This document shows, one piece after another, positions 15,837 through 24,472 of a stretch of 64,000 nucleotides of DNA. The notes under the pieces are model-generated. The model saw only the letters and a program-made list of their open reading frames with translations, did no database searches and was not told the origin of the DNA. Within the stretch, counting starts at the first letter, position 1; the number at the start of each line of letters is the position of its first letter. Position numbers and translations under genes: made by a program. This stretch comes from Mucilaginibacter straminoryzae (GTDB taxonomy: Bacteria > Bacteroidota > Bacteroidia > Sphingobacteriales > Sphingobacteriaceae), in the NCBI RefSeq assembly GCF_022953055.1, contig NZ_JALJEJ010000002.1:372001-436000 (forward strand), given 5' to 3'.

Positions 15837-16580
15837 ATGAAAGTACTGGTTTGTATTAGTCAGGTTCCTGACACGGTAACTAAAATCACTTTAAAAGACA
15901 ATAATACTGCTGTAGATGAAAACGGCGTTACTTTTATTATTAACCCCTACGACGAATGGTATGCGCTGGTACGCGCACTGGAGCTTAAAGAAGCGGGTAT
16001 TGCAGAAGCAGTGCATCTGATCACTGTAGGGAAGGTAAATACAGAACCAACCATCAGAAGGGCGCTGGCCGTGGGCGGGGATGAAGCAGTCCGGATTGAT
16101 GCCGACAGCAACGATCCTTATGTAATTGCTAACTATATTGCGGAGTATGCAAAGGCTGCTGGTTACGACCTTATTCTATGCGGCAAAGAATCCATCGATT
16201 ATCATAGCGGTGCCGTAGGACCAATGCTGGCAGAACTGCTCGACGCGGATTATATCGGTTTTGCTACCAGCATTGCACTGGAGGGTGGTATAGCAACTGT
16301 AAAGCGCGAGATAGAAGGAGGTGAAGAAACAGACAGTTGTGCTTTGCCTGTGGTCATATCCTGCCAGAAAGGCGTTGCAGAAGCACGGATTCCGAACATG
16401 CGGGGAATCATGTCTGCCCGTAGTAAAGCACTAAAAATTATCACCCCTACTCCGGTACCTGAACTAATTGCAATCGATCACTATGAAATGCCGCCTCAAA
16501 AAGCCGGCGTAAAATTAATTGCACCAGACCAGATGGATGAATTGGTGAACCTGCTTCATCAGGAAGCTAAAGTGATTTAG
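15837..16580 (+). CDS. etfB: Electron transfer flavoprotein, beta subunit
   Basis: At 247 residues it matches the EtfB family length. The start MKVLVCISQVPDT, the segment NPYDEWYALVRALELKE and the signature-type region LPVVISCQKGVAEARIPNMR (residues about 170-190) are characteristic. EtfAB takes electrons from acyl-CoA dehydrogenases and passes them to a membrane quinone reductase. It is the first gene of an operon with etfA, a thioesterase and an acyl-CoA-binding protein, 81 bp downstream of operator copy 2. The partner dehydrogenase is probably FadE at 22634, and the acceptor possibly the Fe-S pair at 27997-30269. Confidence 0.96.
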   Translation: MKVLVCISQVPDTVTKITLKDNNTAVDENGVTFIINPYDEWYALVRALELKEAGIAEAVHLITVGKVNTEPTIRRALAVGGDEAVRIDADSNDPYVIANYIAEYAKAAGYDLILCGKESIDYHSGAVGPMLAELLDADYIGFATSIALEGGIATVKREIEGGEETDSCALPVVISCQKGVAEARIPNMRGIMSARSKALKIITPTPVPELIAIDHYEMPPQKAGVKLIAPDQMDELVNLLHQEAKVI

Positions 16581-16603
16581 TATAACCCTTAATTAGTTAA
16601 AAA

Positions 16604-17581
16604 ATGTCAGTAATTGTATTAATAGAGCATAGCTCGGGCAACATAAAAAAGAAAAGCTTTGAAGCCGTACAGTATGCTTCAGAAATAGCGCAACGATTAG
16701 GTACTTCGGCTACGGCAGTTGTAGCAGGTAGCGTAGCAGATTCGGAAATGCAGAAACTGGGCGAATATGGCGCCAAAAAAGTACTCCATGTACCAGATGA
16801 GCGATTGAACAACCTGCATACACGTGCCTACTGCCGATTATTGATTACCGCAGCCAGGCAGGAAAATAGCGAGGTAATTGTCACGCTGCACGATGTAAAC
16901 GGCAGGGCAATCGCCCCACGCGTGGCCGTGGCGCTAAAGGCAGGTTTGGTAAGTGGCGCCCTGTCCTACCCCGATCTCGATCAAGGTTTCATGATTAAAA
17001 AATCCGTCTTTTCGGGTAAAGCCTTTGCTTTTGTAAAAGTAACCACAGCTATCAAGGTGATCATGCTGGTACCCAATACCTTTCAGCTAAGTAAAACAAC
17101 GGGCAGTGTGATCATAGAAAAACTGTCAGTACCTTTTGAGGATAAAGATTTTGCGATAAAAGTTACCGAAGTTAACAAGGTGACTGGCCAGATACCGTTG
17201 GCTGACGCTGAATTAGTAGTATCGGGCGGCCGGGGATTAAAAGGACCTGAAAACTGGGGGCTGATTGAAAACCTGGCAAAAGAGCTGGGTGCGGCTACCG
17301 CTTGCTCCCGCCCCGTGGCCGATGCGCATTGGCGGCCACATCATGAACATGTGGGCCAAACGGGCGGAACAATCAGGCCCAACCTATATATAGCTGCGGG
17401 CATTTCGGGTGCGATTCAGCATCTGGCAGGCGTAAGTGGCTCAAAAACTATTGTTGTGATCAATAAAGATCCTGAAGCCCCCTTTTTCAAAGCAGCAAAT
17501 TATGGTGTAGTGGGTGATGTAATGGAAGTATTGCCACGGCTAACAGAAGCAGTAAGAAAATTCAAAGAAAATCATCAGTAA
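16604..17581 (+). CDS. etfA: Electron transfer flavoprotein, alpha subunit
   Basis: A 325-residue EtfA. The C-terminal FAD-binding domain is clear: VVSGGRGLKGPENWGLIENL near residue 205, ATACSRPVADAHWRP, HVGQTGGTIRPNLYIAAGIS near residue 250, and VVINKDPEAPFFKAANYGVV near residue 285. It forms a heterodimer with EtfB and carries the FAD that receives electrons during beta-oxidation. It lies 23 bp after etfB, and only 3 bp separate it from the thioesterase gene, so it belongs to the same operon under operator copy 2. Confidence 0.97.
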   Translation: MSVIVLIEHSSGNIKKKSFEAVQYASEIAQRLGTSATAVVAGSVADSEMQKLGEYGAKKVLHVPDERLNNLHTRAYCRLLITAARQENSEVIVTLHDVNGRAIAPRVAVALKAGLVSGALSYPDLDQGFMIKKSVFSGKAFAFVKVTTAIKVIMLVPNTFQLSKTTGSVIIEKLSVPFEDKDFAIKVTEVNKVTGQIPLADAELVVSGGRGLKGPENWGLIENLAKELGAATACSRPVADAHWRPHHEHVGQTGGTIRPNLYIAAGISGAIQHLAGVSGSKTIVVINKDPEAPFFKAANYGVVGDVMEVLPRLTEAVRKFKENHQ

Positions 17582-17584
17582 GAT

Positions 17585-18031
17585 ATGGAGGTATTTTTTG
17601 AAGGGCAGGTACTTTGGTCGCAAATAGATGCTAATCAGCACATGCGCCATTCTGCCTATGCCGATCTGGGCGCACAGGCGCGATTAAACATGCTTGAAAA
17701 AGCAGGCTTAAATCCGTCTGTCCTTCTAAAAGCTAAAACTGGCCCGGTGTTATTTAAAGAGGAACTTTTTTATTTACGGGAGGTGAGCGTTAATGACAAT
17801 ATTAAGGTAGCCTGCGAAGTTTTTAAATCAAGGGCTGATGGATCCAGATGGTCTATACGCCATGAAATATACAGAGGCGACGGTATTAAAGCAGCCATTA
17901 TTGTCGCAGAGGGTGCGTGGATTGACATGGAGAAGCGCAAGCTGACGGTGCTACACGCCGATCTGAATAAACTGTTTGCACACTGCCCGAAGAGTGACGA
18001 CTATATTGAAGAGATTCCAAAAACTAACTAA
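17585..18031 (+). CDS. Acyl-CoA thioesterase, hotdog fold (4HBT type)
   Basis: A 148-residue single hotdog protein. The segment QIDANQHMRHSAYADLG has the Asp (residue 15) and N-x-H-M pattern of 4-hydroxybenzoyl-CoA-thioesterase-like enzymes that hydrolyse acyl-CoA. The second half contains EVFKSRADGSRWSIRHEIY and the C-terminal strand IIVAEGAWIDM. It starts 3 bp after etfA, so it is probably translationally coupled. It may release CoA from acyl-CoA species that stall in beta-oxidation; the chain-length preference cannot be read from the sequence. Confidence 0.85.
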   Translation: MEVFFEGQVLWSQIDANQHMRHSAYADLGAQARLNMLEKAGLNPSVLLKAKTGPVLFKEELFYLREVSVNDNIKVACEVFKSRADGSRWSIRHEIYRGDGIKAAIIVAEGAWIDMEKRKLTVLHADLNKLFAHCPKSDDYIEEIPKTN

Positions 18032-18053
18032 CTGATTTATAAAATACCTGAAT

Positions 18054-18320
18054 ATGGATTTAAAAGAAAGCTTTGACAAAGCCGTAAAAGAAAGCAAAGA
18101 GCTGACTTCCAGGCCAGACAATGAAACCTTATTAAAATTATATAGCCTGTATAAACAAGCAACCGAGGGCGACATGGATCCTAATACGCCCGCTCCCGGA
18201 ATGTTTGATTTTGTGGCAAAAGCGAAATATGATGCCTGGCAGAAACTCAGGGGAACTTCGGCTGAAAGTGCTATGACTGACTATATAGCCACTGTACAAA
18301 AACTGCAGGCGGGAAAGTAA
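18054..18320 (+). CDS. Acyl-CoA-binding protein (ACBP)
   Basis: An 88-residue protein matching the four-helix ACBP family at its usual length of 86-90. Ligand-contact motifs are visible: LLKLYSLYKQATEGDMD near residues 25-42 and MFDFVAKAKYDAWQKLRG near residues 50-68. ACBP binds medium- to long-chain acyl-CoA with high affinity in the cytoplasm. It is common in eukaryotes and scattered in bacteria. As last gene of the etf operon, 22 bp after the thioesterase, it probably buffers acyl-CoA for FadE/FadN. Confidence 0.95.
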   Translation: MDLKESFDKAVKESKELTSRPDNETLLKLYSLYKQATEGDMDPNTPAPGMFDFVAKAKYDAWQKLRGTSAESAMTDYIATVQKLQAGK

Positions 18321-18350
18321 ACCCCGCTTGCCAACTATTGCGGTTAAATA

Positions 18351-18388
18351 CCGAACTTTTGACAAATCATTCCGCCATTTAGACCTTT
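18351..18388 (+). promoter_or_regulatory. Fatty-acid regulon operator, copy 3 (diverged)
   Basis: 30 of 38 positions match copy 2, and the two CCG half-sites again begin exactly 21 bp apart (18351 and 18372). It is oriented toward the fad operon, 173 bp upstream of the DUF2147 gene. The interval to 18561 contains no other feature I can support. Confidence 0.55.
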
Positions 18389-18561
18389 ATGCACAAGTTT
18401 TTACAAAGATATTTGTAGAAGTTAAACCAATTATAAAAGCCATCGCAATAAGGCTTTAACCAAATTATTAAAAAAATCTGACAGCCGTTATTTACTGCCG
18501 GGTTATGGTGGTGCTTATTGCTTTTTGCAAATGCCAGATTGTTTAAACCCTAAATGAATGT

Positions 18562-19014
18562 ATGATGACATTCTCTAAAAAGCCATATATAACATTGCTA
18601 TTGGTGCTGCCACTGGTGCTGTCAACTTTCGCGGGCCGCGCACAAACAGATAAAGTAGAAGGCTTATGGTTCAATGATATTAAAACTGCCAAAATTTTAA
18701 TATCAAAAGACGCCAACGGCAAATTCTATGGAAAAATAGTGTGGCTTAAAGAACCGCTAAAAGATGGAAAGCCAAAAGTTGACGATAAAAATCCTGATGA
18801 GCAGCTCCGCACAAGGCCTGTAATAGGTTTGCAGATACTATCTGATTTCGTTAAAGACGGCGATAACAAATACGTTGACGGTACTATCTATGATCCTAAG
18901 AACGGGAAGACCTATAGCTGTAAAATGACTTACAAAGGAAAAACGCTCGACATCCGTGGCTATATCGGCATTTCTTTACTTGGCCGCACCACTGTTTGGG
19001 AAAGAACAAATTAA
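18562..19014 (+). CDS. DUF2147 secreted protein
   Basis: A 150-residue exported protein with signal peptide ending around FAGRAQ. The mature part has VEGLWFNDIKTAKILI, KFYGKIVWLKEPL, RTRPVIGLQIL, YDPKNGKTYSCKM and LDIRGYIGISLLGRTTVWER. These are the conserved blocks of the DUF2147 family, whose small beta-rich proteins sit in the periplasm. The biochemical role is unknown. DUF2147 genes often accompany beta-oxidation or fatty-acid genes in Bacteroidota, and here it leads the fad operon downstream of operator copy 3. A lipid- or acyl-binding role is speculation. ATG 18565 is an equally good start. Confidence 0.88.
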   Translation: MMTFSKKPYITLLLVLPLVLSTFAGRAQTDKVEGLWFNDIKTAKILISKDANGKFYGKIVWLKEPLKDGKPKVDDKNPDEQLRTRPVIGLQILSDFVKDGDNKYVDGTIYDPKNGKTYSCKMTYKGKTLDIRGYIGISLLGRTTVWERTN

Positions 19015-19029
19015 TCCGACTAATTGACT

Positions 19030-21408
19030 ATGAGTTCAAAACGAATTATAAAAAAAGTTGCTGTATTAGGCTCCGGAGTAATGGGCAGCAGAATTGCCTG
19101 TCATTTCGCCAACATTGGCGTGCAGGTGCTTTTGCTTGATGTAGTGGGCAAGGATGCTGGCAGCGACGCTAAATCCAGAAATAAATTGGTAAATGATGCC
19201 CTGGATGCGGCTTTAAAATCTAACCCCTCTCCGATCTACCTTAAATCATTTGCAAAACGGATCACTACCGGAAACTTTGAGGACGACATGCCTAAAATAA
19301 CCGATTGTGACTGGGTTATTGAGGTGGTTGTTGAACGGTTAGACATTAAGCAGAAAGTATTTGAGCAAGTAGAGAAATATCGTAAACCAGGCACCCTTAT
19401 TTCGTCCAATACTTCCGGGATCCCTATCCATTTAATGACAGAGGGACGCACGGAGGATTTCCGAAAGCACTTTTGCGGAACCCACTTTTTCAACCCGCCA
19501 CGTTATCTTAAGCTCCTGGAAATCATTCCAACGGCTGATACCTTAACGGAAGTTACGGCATTCCTGCTCGAATACGGTGAAAAGTTTTTAGGCAAAACCG
19601 TAGTGCAGGCAAAAGATACACCTGCTTTTATCGGTAATAGGATCGGTGTATTCAGCATCATGAGCATCCTGCATTATGTAGACAAAACCGGCATGACGGT
19701 TGAAGAAGTTGACAAGCTTACCGGCCCTGTAATTGGTCACCCAAAATCGGCAACCTTTCGCACAAGTGATGTAGTGGGGTTAGATACCATGGTGCATGTC
19801 GCAAACGGACTTGCAGCAAACGTACCTGACGACGAGGCCCGCCATTTATTCCAGATCCCGGCCTTCGTCAGTAAAATGGCAGAAAATAACTGGCTTGGCA
19901 GCAAAAGCGGCCAAGGGTTTTATAAAAAAGAAAAGGTAGCGGGCGCTAACCAATTCTACGCGCTTAACCTGAAAACACTGGAATACCAGCCTTCGCAAAA
20001 AGTAAAATTCCCTTCACTGGAAACCACCCGTTCTATTGATAATTTAAAAGAACGCATGAAGGTGTTATTTGCGGCGCCAGATAAAGCCGGAGAATTTTAT
20101 CGTGCGGTTTTTTATGAGCTTTTTGCCTACTCCAGCAACCGCATACCAGAAATAGCAGACGAGCTTTATAAAATTGACGCAGCTATGAACGCCGGCTTTG
20201 GCTGGGAGCTCGGTCCGTTTGAAAAGTGGGATGCTTTAGGAGTTGAGAAAACCTTAAAGGCAATGGAAGCGGCAGGGCACAAACCCGCTCAATGGGTTTA
20301 TGAGATGTTGCAGTCTGGTGCCGATAGTTTTTATAAGGTTCAGGATGGCAAACGTTACTACTATGATATCGTTTCCAAATCTTATCTGCTTATTCCTGGC
20401 ACCGAAGAGTTTATAACGCTTGATAACATCCGCGGCAGCAAAACTATCTGGAAAAACAGCGGCACTACCATCACCGATATTGGCGACGGCATCATCAACC
20501 TGGAGTTTCATACCAAAATGAACACCATAGGTGGTGAAGTAATTGAGGGTATTAACAAAGCCATAACCCTTGCAGAGCAGAGTTACCGGGGGCTGGTAAT
20601 TTCTAACGAGGGAACCAATTTTAGTGCGGGCGCCAATGTCGGCATGATCTTCATGATGGCAGTAGAGCAGGAGTTTGATGAATTGGCCATGGTTGTAAAA
20701 GCGTTCCAGAACACCATGATGCGTATCAGGTATTCTTCTATACCTGTCGTGGCCGCTCCTCACCAGATGGCGTTAGGCGGTGGCTGCGAGTTGTGTATGC
20801 ATGCAGACAAGGTGGTGGCCCACGCCGAACTTTATATGGGATTGGTAGAGTTTGGCGTCGGCTTGATCCCTGGCGGCGGCGGTACAAAAGAGTTTACCCT
20901 CCGGCTTTCTGACGAACTGCAGGAAGGCGATATCGAACTAAATAACTTCCGCGACAGGTTTCTCACTATCGGCCAAGCTAAGGTTTCCACTTCGGCCTAT
21001 GAAGCTTTTGAACTGGGCTATCTGAAAAAAGGCCGCGACGTGGTGATCCTTTCCCGCAGCCGCCTGCTGGCTGAAGCAAAAAGACATTGCTTGCTGCTGG
21101 CAGAAGAGGGCTATGTGCAACCAGCGCCCCGGAAAGACATCAGGGTGCTGGGGAAACAGGCTCTGGGACTGGGCTATGTGGGCGCCAACAGTATGTATAC
21201 TGGCAATTACATCAGCGAGCATGATGTAAAGATCTCGCAAAAACTGGCCTATGTAATGGTAGGCGGAGACCTGTCCCAACCTACCGTGGTAAGCGAGGAT
21301 TACCTGCTTACGCTCGAAAGGGAAGCATTTGTATCCTTATGTACAGAAAGAAAAACGCTTGAGCGGATCCAATCAATTCTAACAGGCGGAAAAGTATTAA
21401 GAAACTGA
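19030..21408 (+). CDS. fadN: 3-hydroxyacyl-CoA dehydrogenase / enoyl-CoA hydratase fusion (FadN type)
   Basis: A 792-residue bifunctional beta-oxidation enzyme starting at ATG 19030; a two-codon extension would need TTG. The N-terminal half is an NAD-dependent 3-hydroxyacyl-CoA dehydrogenase, with VAVLGSGVMGSRIA near residue 10, SSNTSGIPI near 125 and FCGTHFFNPPRYLKLLEIIP near 145. The C-terminal third is a crotonase-fold hydratase, with FSAGANVGM near 535, MALGGGCELCMHADKVVAHA near 580 and GLIPGGGGTKEF near 615. This order is that of Bacillus FadN, opposite to Escherichia FadB/FadJ. The length and the following fadA-fadE genes match the B. subtilis fadNAE operon. It catalyses hydration of enoyl-CoA and oxidation of the hydroxyacyl product. 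Confidence 0.95.
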   Translation: MSSKRIIKKVAVLGSGVMGSRIACHFANIGVQVLLLDVVGKDAGSDAKSRNKLVNDALDAALKSNPSPIYLKSFAKRITTGNFEDDMPKITDCDWVIEVVVERLDIKQKVFEQVEKYRKPGTLISSNTSGIPIHLMTEGRTEDFRKHFCGTHFFNPPRYLKLLEIIPTADTLTEVTAFLLEYGEKFLGKTVVQAKDTPAFIGNRIGVFSIMSILHYVDKTGMTVEEVDKLTGPVIGHPKSATFRTSDVVGLDTMVHVANGLAANVPDDEARHLFQIPAFVSKMAENNWLGSKSGQGFYKKEKVAGANQFYALNLKTLEYQPSQKVKFPSLETTRSIDNLKERMKVLFAAPDKAGEFYRAVFYELFAYSSNRIPEIADELYKIDAAMNAGFGWELGPFEKWDALGVEKTLKAMEAAGHKPAQWVYEMLQSGADSFYKVQDGKRYYYDIVSKSYLLIPGTEEFITLDNIRGSKTIWKNSGTTITDIGDGIINLEFHTKMNTIGGEVIEGINKAITLAEQSYRGLVISNEGTNFSAGANVGMIFMMAVEQEFDELAMVVKAFQNTMMRIRYSSIPVVAAPHQMALGGGCELCMHADKVVAHAELYMGLVEFGVGLIPGGGGTKEFTLRLSDELQEGDIELNNFRDRFLTIGQAKVSTSAYEAFELGYLKKGRDVVILSRSRLLAEAKRHCLLLAEEGYVQPAPRKDIRVLGKQALGLGYVGANSMYTGNYISEHDVKISQKLAYVMVGGDLSQPTVVSEDYLLTLEREAFVSLCTERKTLERIQSILTGGKVLRN

Positions 21409-21430
21409 CAACTACCAATTAAAGAGAAAA

Positions 21431-22606
21431 ATGAATGCATATATAGTAGCGGCTTGTCGCAGTGCGGTTGGAAAAGCTAACCGGGGCGGGTTCAGATTTA
21501 CCCGGCCCGACACACTGGCTGCAGATGTGATTAAACAATTGATTGCCTCGGTGCCCAACATAGATAAAGAACAAATTGATGATGTAATTGTGGGGAATGC
21601 CACTCCGGAGGCAGAACAGGGCTTAAACGTAGGGAGGTTGATTTCTCTGATGGCGCTGGATACAGATAAAGTGCCGGGAATGACGGTTAACCGTTACTGC
21701 GCTTCGGGCCTGGAAACTATTGCTATTGCTTCATCAAAAATACATAGCGGCATTTCAGATTGCATTATCGCCGGTGGTGTGGAAAGCATGAGCCTGCTCC
21801 CGATGGGTGGCTGGCGCATAGTACCTAATGCGGATGTAGCGCTTGCACACCCGGATTACTACTGGGGTATGGGATTAACAGCAGAAGCTGTTGCTAAAGA
21901 ATACCAGATCAATCGCGACGAGCAGGATGAATTTGCCTATCAATCGCACCAGAAAGCAATAAACGCTATAAAAGAAGGCCGCTTTAAAGATCAGATAGTA
22001 CCTGTGAGTATAACAGAAACCTACGTAGACGAGAGCGGCAAGAAAAAGAAAAGAGACTTCACGGTAGACACAGACGAAGGTCCGCGTGCAGATACATCGA
22101 TAGACGCCTTAGCAAAACTAAAACCAGTGTTTGACGCCAAAGGCTGTGTAACAGCCGGCAATTCTTCGCAAACCAGCGACGGCGCGGCGTTTGTGATGGT
22201 AGTAAGCGAACGCGTCTTAAAAGAAAATAACCTTACCCCTATTGCACGGCTGGTTAACTACGCTGTGGCAGGCGTACCGCCCCGCATAATGGGCATCGGC
22301 CCCATGGTGGCTATTCCTAAGGTATTGAAAATGGCCGGAATGAAGCAGGATGATATCGAGCTGATTGAGCTAAATGAAGCATTTGCTTCGCAATCGCTTG
22401 CTATTATCAAAGGGCTGGGCCTCAACCCGGATATTATTAACGTCAATGGCGGGGCAATCGCTCTTGGTCATCCGCTTGGATGTACCGGCGCCAAGCTTTC
22501 TGTACAACTTTTTGATGAGTTGAAAAAAAGAGAAAAAAAATACGGCATGGTAACCATGTGTGTAGGGACAGGCCAGGGAGCCGCCGGCATTTTCGAATTA
22601 TTGTAG
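21431..22606 (+). CDS. fadA: Acetyl-CoA C-acyltransferase (3-ketoacyl-CoA thiolase)
   Basis: A 391-residue thiolase of normal length. The acyl-accepting Cys90 lies in TVNRYCASGLETIAIA, the conserved His in NVNGGAIALGHPLGCTGAKL (about residues 340-358), and the second Cys in MCVGTGQGAAGIFELL at the C-terminus. It performs the last beta-oxidation step, releasing acetyl-CoA from 3-ketoacyl-CoA. It is 22 bp after fadN and 27 bp before fadE, in the canonical order of Gram-positive fadNAE. Size and context favour a degradative over a biosynthetic thiolase. Confidence 0.96.
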   Translation: MNAYIVAACRSAVGKANRGGFRFTRPDTLAADVIKQLIASVPNIDKEQIDDVIVGNATPEAEQGLNVGRLISLMALDTDKVPGMTVNRYCASGLETIAIASSKIHSGISDCIIAGGVESMSLLPMGGWRIVPNADVALAHPDYYWGMGLTAEAVAKEYQINRDEQDEFAYQSHQKAINAIKEGRFKDQIVPVSITETYVDESGKKKKRDFTVDTDEGPRADTSIDALAKLKPVFDAKGCVTAGNSSQTSDGAAFVMVVSERVLKENNLTPIARLVNYAVAGVPPRIMGIGPMVAIPKVLKMAGMKQDDIELIELNEAFASQSLAIIKGLGLNPDIINVNGGAIALGHPLGCTGAKLSVQLFDELKKREKKYGMVTMCVGTGQGAAGIFELL

Positions 22607-22633
22607 ATCATAAAATTAAAACATACCAGCGCT

Positions 22634-24427
22634 ATGAGCACAGCAACAGATAAAAAACATTTAAAAGGTGGCGAATTCCTAATTAAGGAAACCAGCGCAG
22701 AAGACGTTTTTATTCCCGAGAACTGGGATGAAGAACAATTGATGATTGCACAAACCTGCCAGGATTTTGTAGAACAAAAGGTTGTTCCTGTTCTTAACAG
22801 AATTGATGCACAGGAAGAGGGCCTCATGGTCGACCTTATCAATCAGGCCGGCGAGCTGGGCATCCTTAGTGTGTCTATCCCCGAGGAATATGGTGGTTTT
22901 GGTAAAGATTTTACCACAGCCATGCTTATCAGTGAAAAAACAGGGCCCGGCGCTTCTTTCTCTGTTGCGGTAATGGCTCACACGGGCATTGGTACGCTGC
23001 CTATTTTATACTACGGCAACGCCGACCAAAAGAACAAGTACATCCCCAAATTAGCTACCGGCGAGTGGAAAGGCGCTTATTGTCTTACAGAACCGGGTTC
23101 TGGCTCAGATGCTAATTCCGGTAAAACCCGCGCTACACTTTCTGCAGACGGAAAGAATTATATTCTGAACGGCCAGAAGATGTGGATAACCAATGCTGGC
23201 TTTGCCGATGTGTTTACTGTTTTTGCGAAGATCGATAATGACGAAAATTTAAGCGCTTTTATCGTAGAAAAAGGTTTCGAAGGACTATCGCTCAACCCGG
23301 AAGAACACAAAATGGGCATCAAAGGCAGTTCTACACGCCAGGTATTCTTCAATGATTGTAAAGTGCCTGTAGAAAACCTGCTTTCTGAACGCGGCAATGG
23401 TTTCAAAATAGCAGTTAATATCCTTAACCTGGGCCGTATCAAACTTGGCGGCGCAGCGTTGGGTGCAGCTAAGTCTGTGATTACAACCGCTGTTAAATAT
23501 GCTAATGAGCGCGAGCAATTCGGCCGCCCCATCTCCAAATACGGTGCCATCCGTTACAAGCTGGCAGAGCAGGCCATCAGAACTTATGCTACCGAATCTG
23601 CCATGTACCGGGCCAGCCAGAATATTGAGGATGCTACCCACAACCTGATCGAGGGCGGAATGGAAGCTTCAAAGGCAAAACTAAAAGGCACTGAACTTTT
23701 TGCAATAGAAGCAGCAATGATTAAAGTTCATGCTTCAGAAGCGCTTGATTACGTGGTTGACGAAGGCGTACAAATCTACGGTGGTATGGGCTACAGCGCC
23801 GAAGCGCCTATGGACCGGGCCTATCGCGACAGCCGCATTAACCGCATCTTCGAAGGCACTAACGAGATTAACCGAATGCTGACTGTTGACATGATGCTTA
23901 AACGGGCGATGAAAGGCGAACTTGACTTGATGGGGCCTGCCCAAAGCGTAGTATCAGAATTAATGAGCATTCCTGATTTCAATACCGAAGAGGAAGACCT
24001 CTTTACCAAAGAAAAGAAATACACGGCTAACTTCAAAAAGGCAGTATTACTTGTTGCAGGCGCAGCGGTTCAGAAACTAATGATGAACCTGGCCAAAGAG
24101 CAGGAAGTATTGATGTACCTGGCGGATATGCTGATCGAAACCTACGTAAGCGAATCATTGGTATTACGCGTAGAGAAATTGTCGGGCCAGCGTGGCGCCG
24201 AAGCGGTAAAAGACCAGATAGATATGATGCAGGTGTATGTAAGAGATGCCGCAGACCGGATCTTCAAAGCAGGCAAAGAAGCTTTAAATTCTTTTGCCGA
24301 AGGTGATGAACGGCGCATGATGATGACCGGGTTGAAAAGGTTTACCAAAACAGAGGACATCAACGCAACTGCTGCGCGCCGAAGCATAGCTGCGAAATTG
24401 ATTGAAAGCAACAAGTATTGTTTTTAA
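22634..24427 (+). CDS. fadE: Acyl-CoA dehydrogenase
   Basis: A 597-residue FAD enzyme, longer than the 380-residue short form but matching B. subtilis FadE (about 594). Signature regions are AYCLTEPGSGSDANSGKTRA near residue 143, KMWITNAGFADVFTVFAK near 178, ANEREQFGRPISKYGAIRYK near 292, and VQIYGGMGYSAEAPMDRAYR followed by RIFEGTNEINR near 375-405. The last contains the catalytic Glu in the FEGTNE region. An extra C-terminal helical domain occupies about residues 420-597. It introduces the trans double bond of enoyl-CoA and reduces EtfAB. It lies within the fad operon. Confidence 0.95.
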   Translation: MSTATDKKHLKGGEFLIKETSAEDVFIPENWDEEQLMIAQTCQDFVEQKVVPVLNRIDAQEEGLMVDLINQAGELGILSVSIPEEYGGFGKDFTTAMLISEKTGPGASFSVAVMAHTGIGTLPILYYGNADQKNKYIPKLATGEWKGAYCLTEPGSGSDANSGKTRATLSADGKNYILNGQKMWITNAGFADVFTVFAKIDNDENLSAFIVEKGFEGLSLNPEEHKMGIKGSSTRQVFFNDCKVPVENLLSERGNGFKIAVNILNLGRIKLGGAALGAAKSVITTAVKYANEREQFGRPISKYGAIRYKLAEQAIRTYATESAMYRASQNIEDATHNLIEGGMEASKAKLKGTELFAIEAAMIKVHASEALDYVVDEGVQIYGGMGYSAEAPMDRAYRDSRINRIFEGTNEINRMLTVDMMLKRAMKGELDLMGPAQSVVSELMSIPDFNTEEEDLFTKEKKYTANFKKAVLLVAGAAVQKLMMNLAKEQEVLMYLADMLIETYVSESLVLRVEKLSGQRGAEAVKDQIDMMQVYVRDAADRIFKAGKEALNSFAEGDERRMMMTGLKRFTKTEDINATAARRSIAAKLIESNKYCF

Positions 24428-24472
24428 AAGTCTGAAAAAAATCACCTGCATCCTGCTTTAGAATTTGCTCCT

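Noticed and set aside
20254..20763. 169-codon minus-strand ORF inside fadN
   Set aside because: Antisense shadow of a well-conserved enzyme; composition Cys/His/Arg-rich with no domain.
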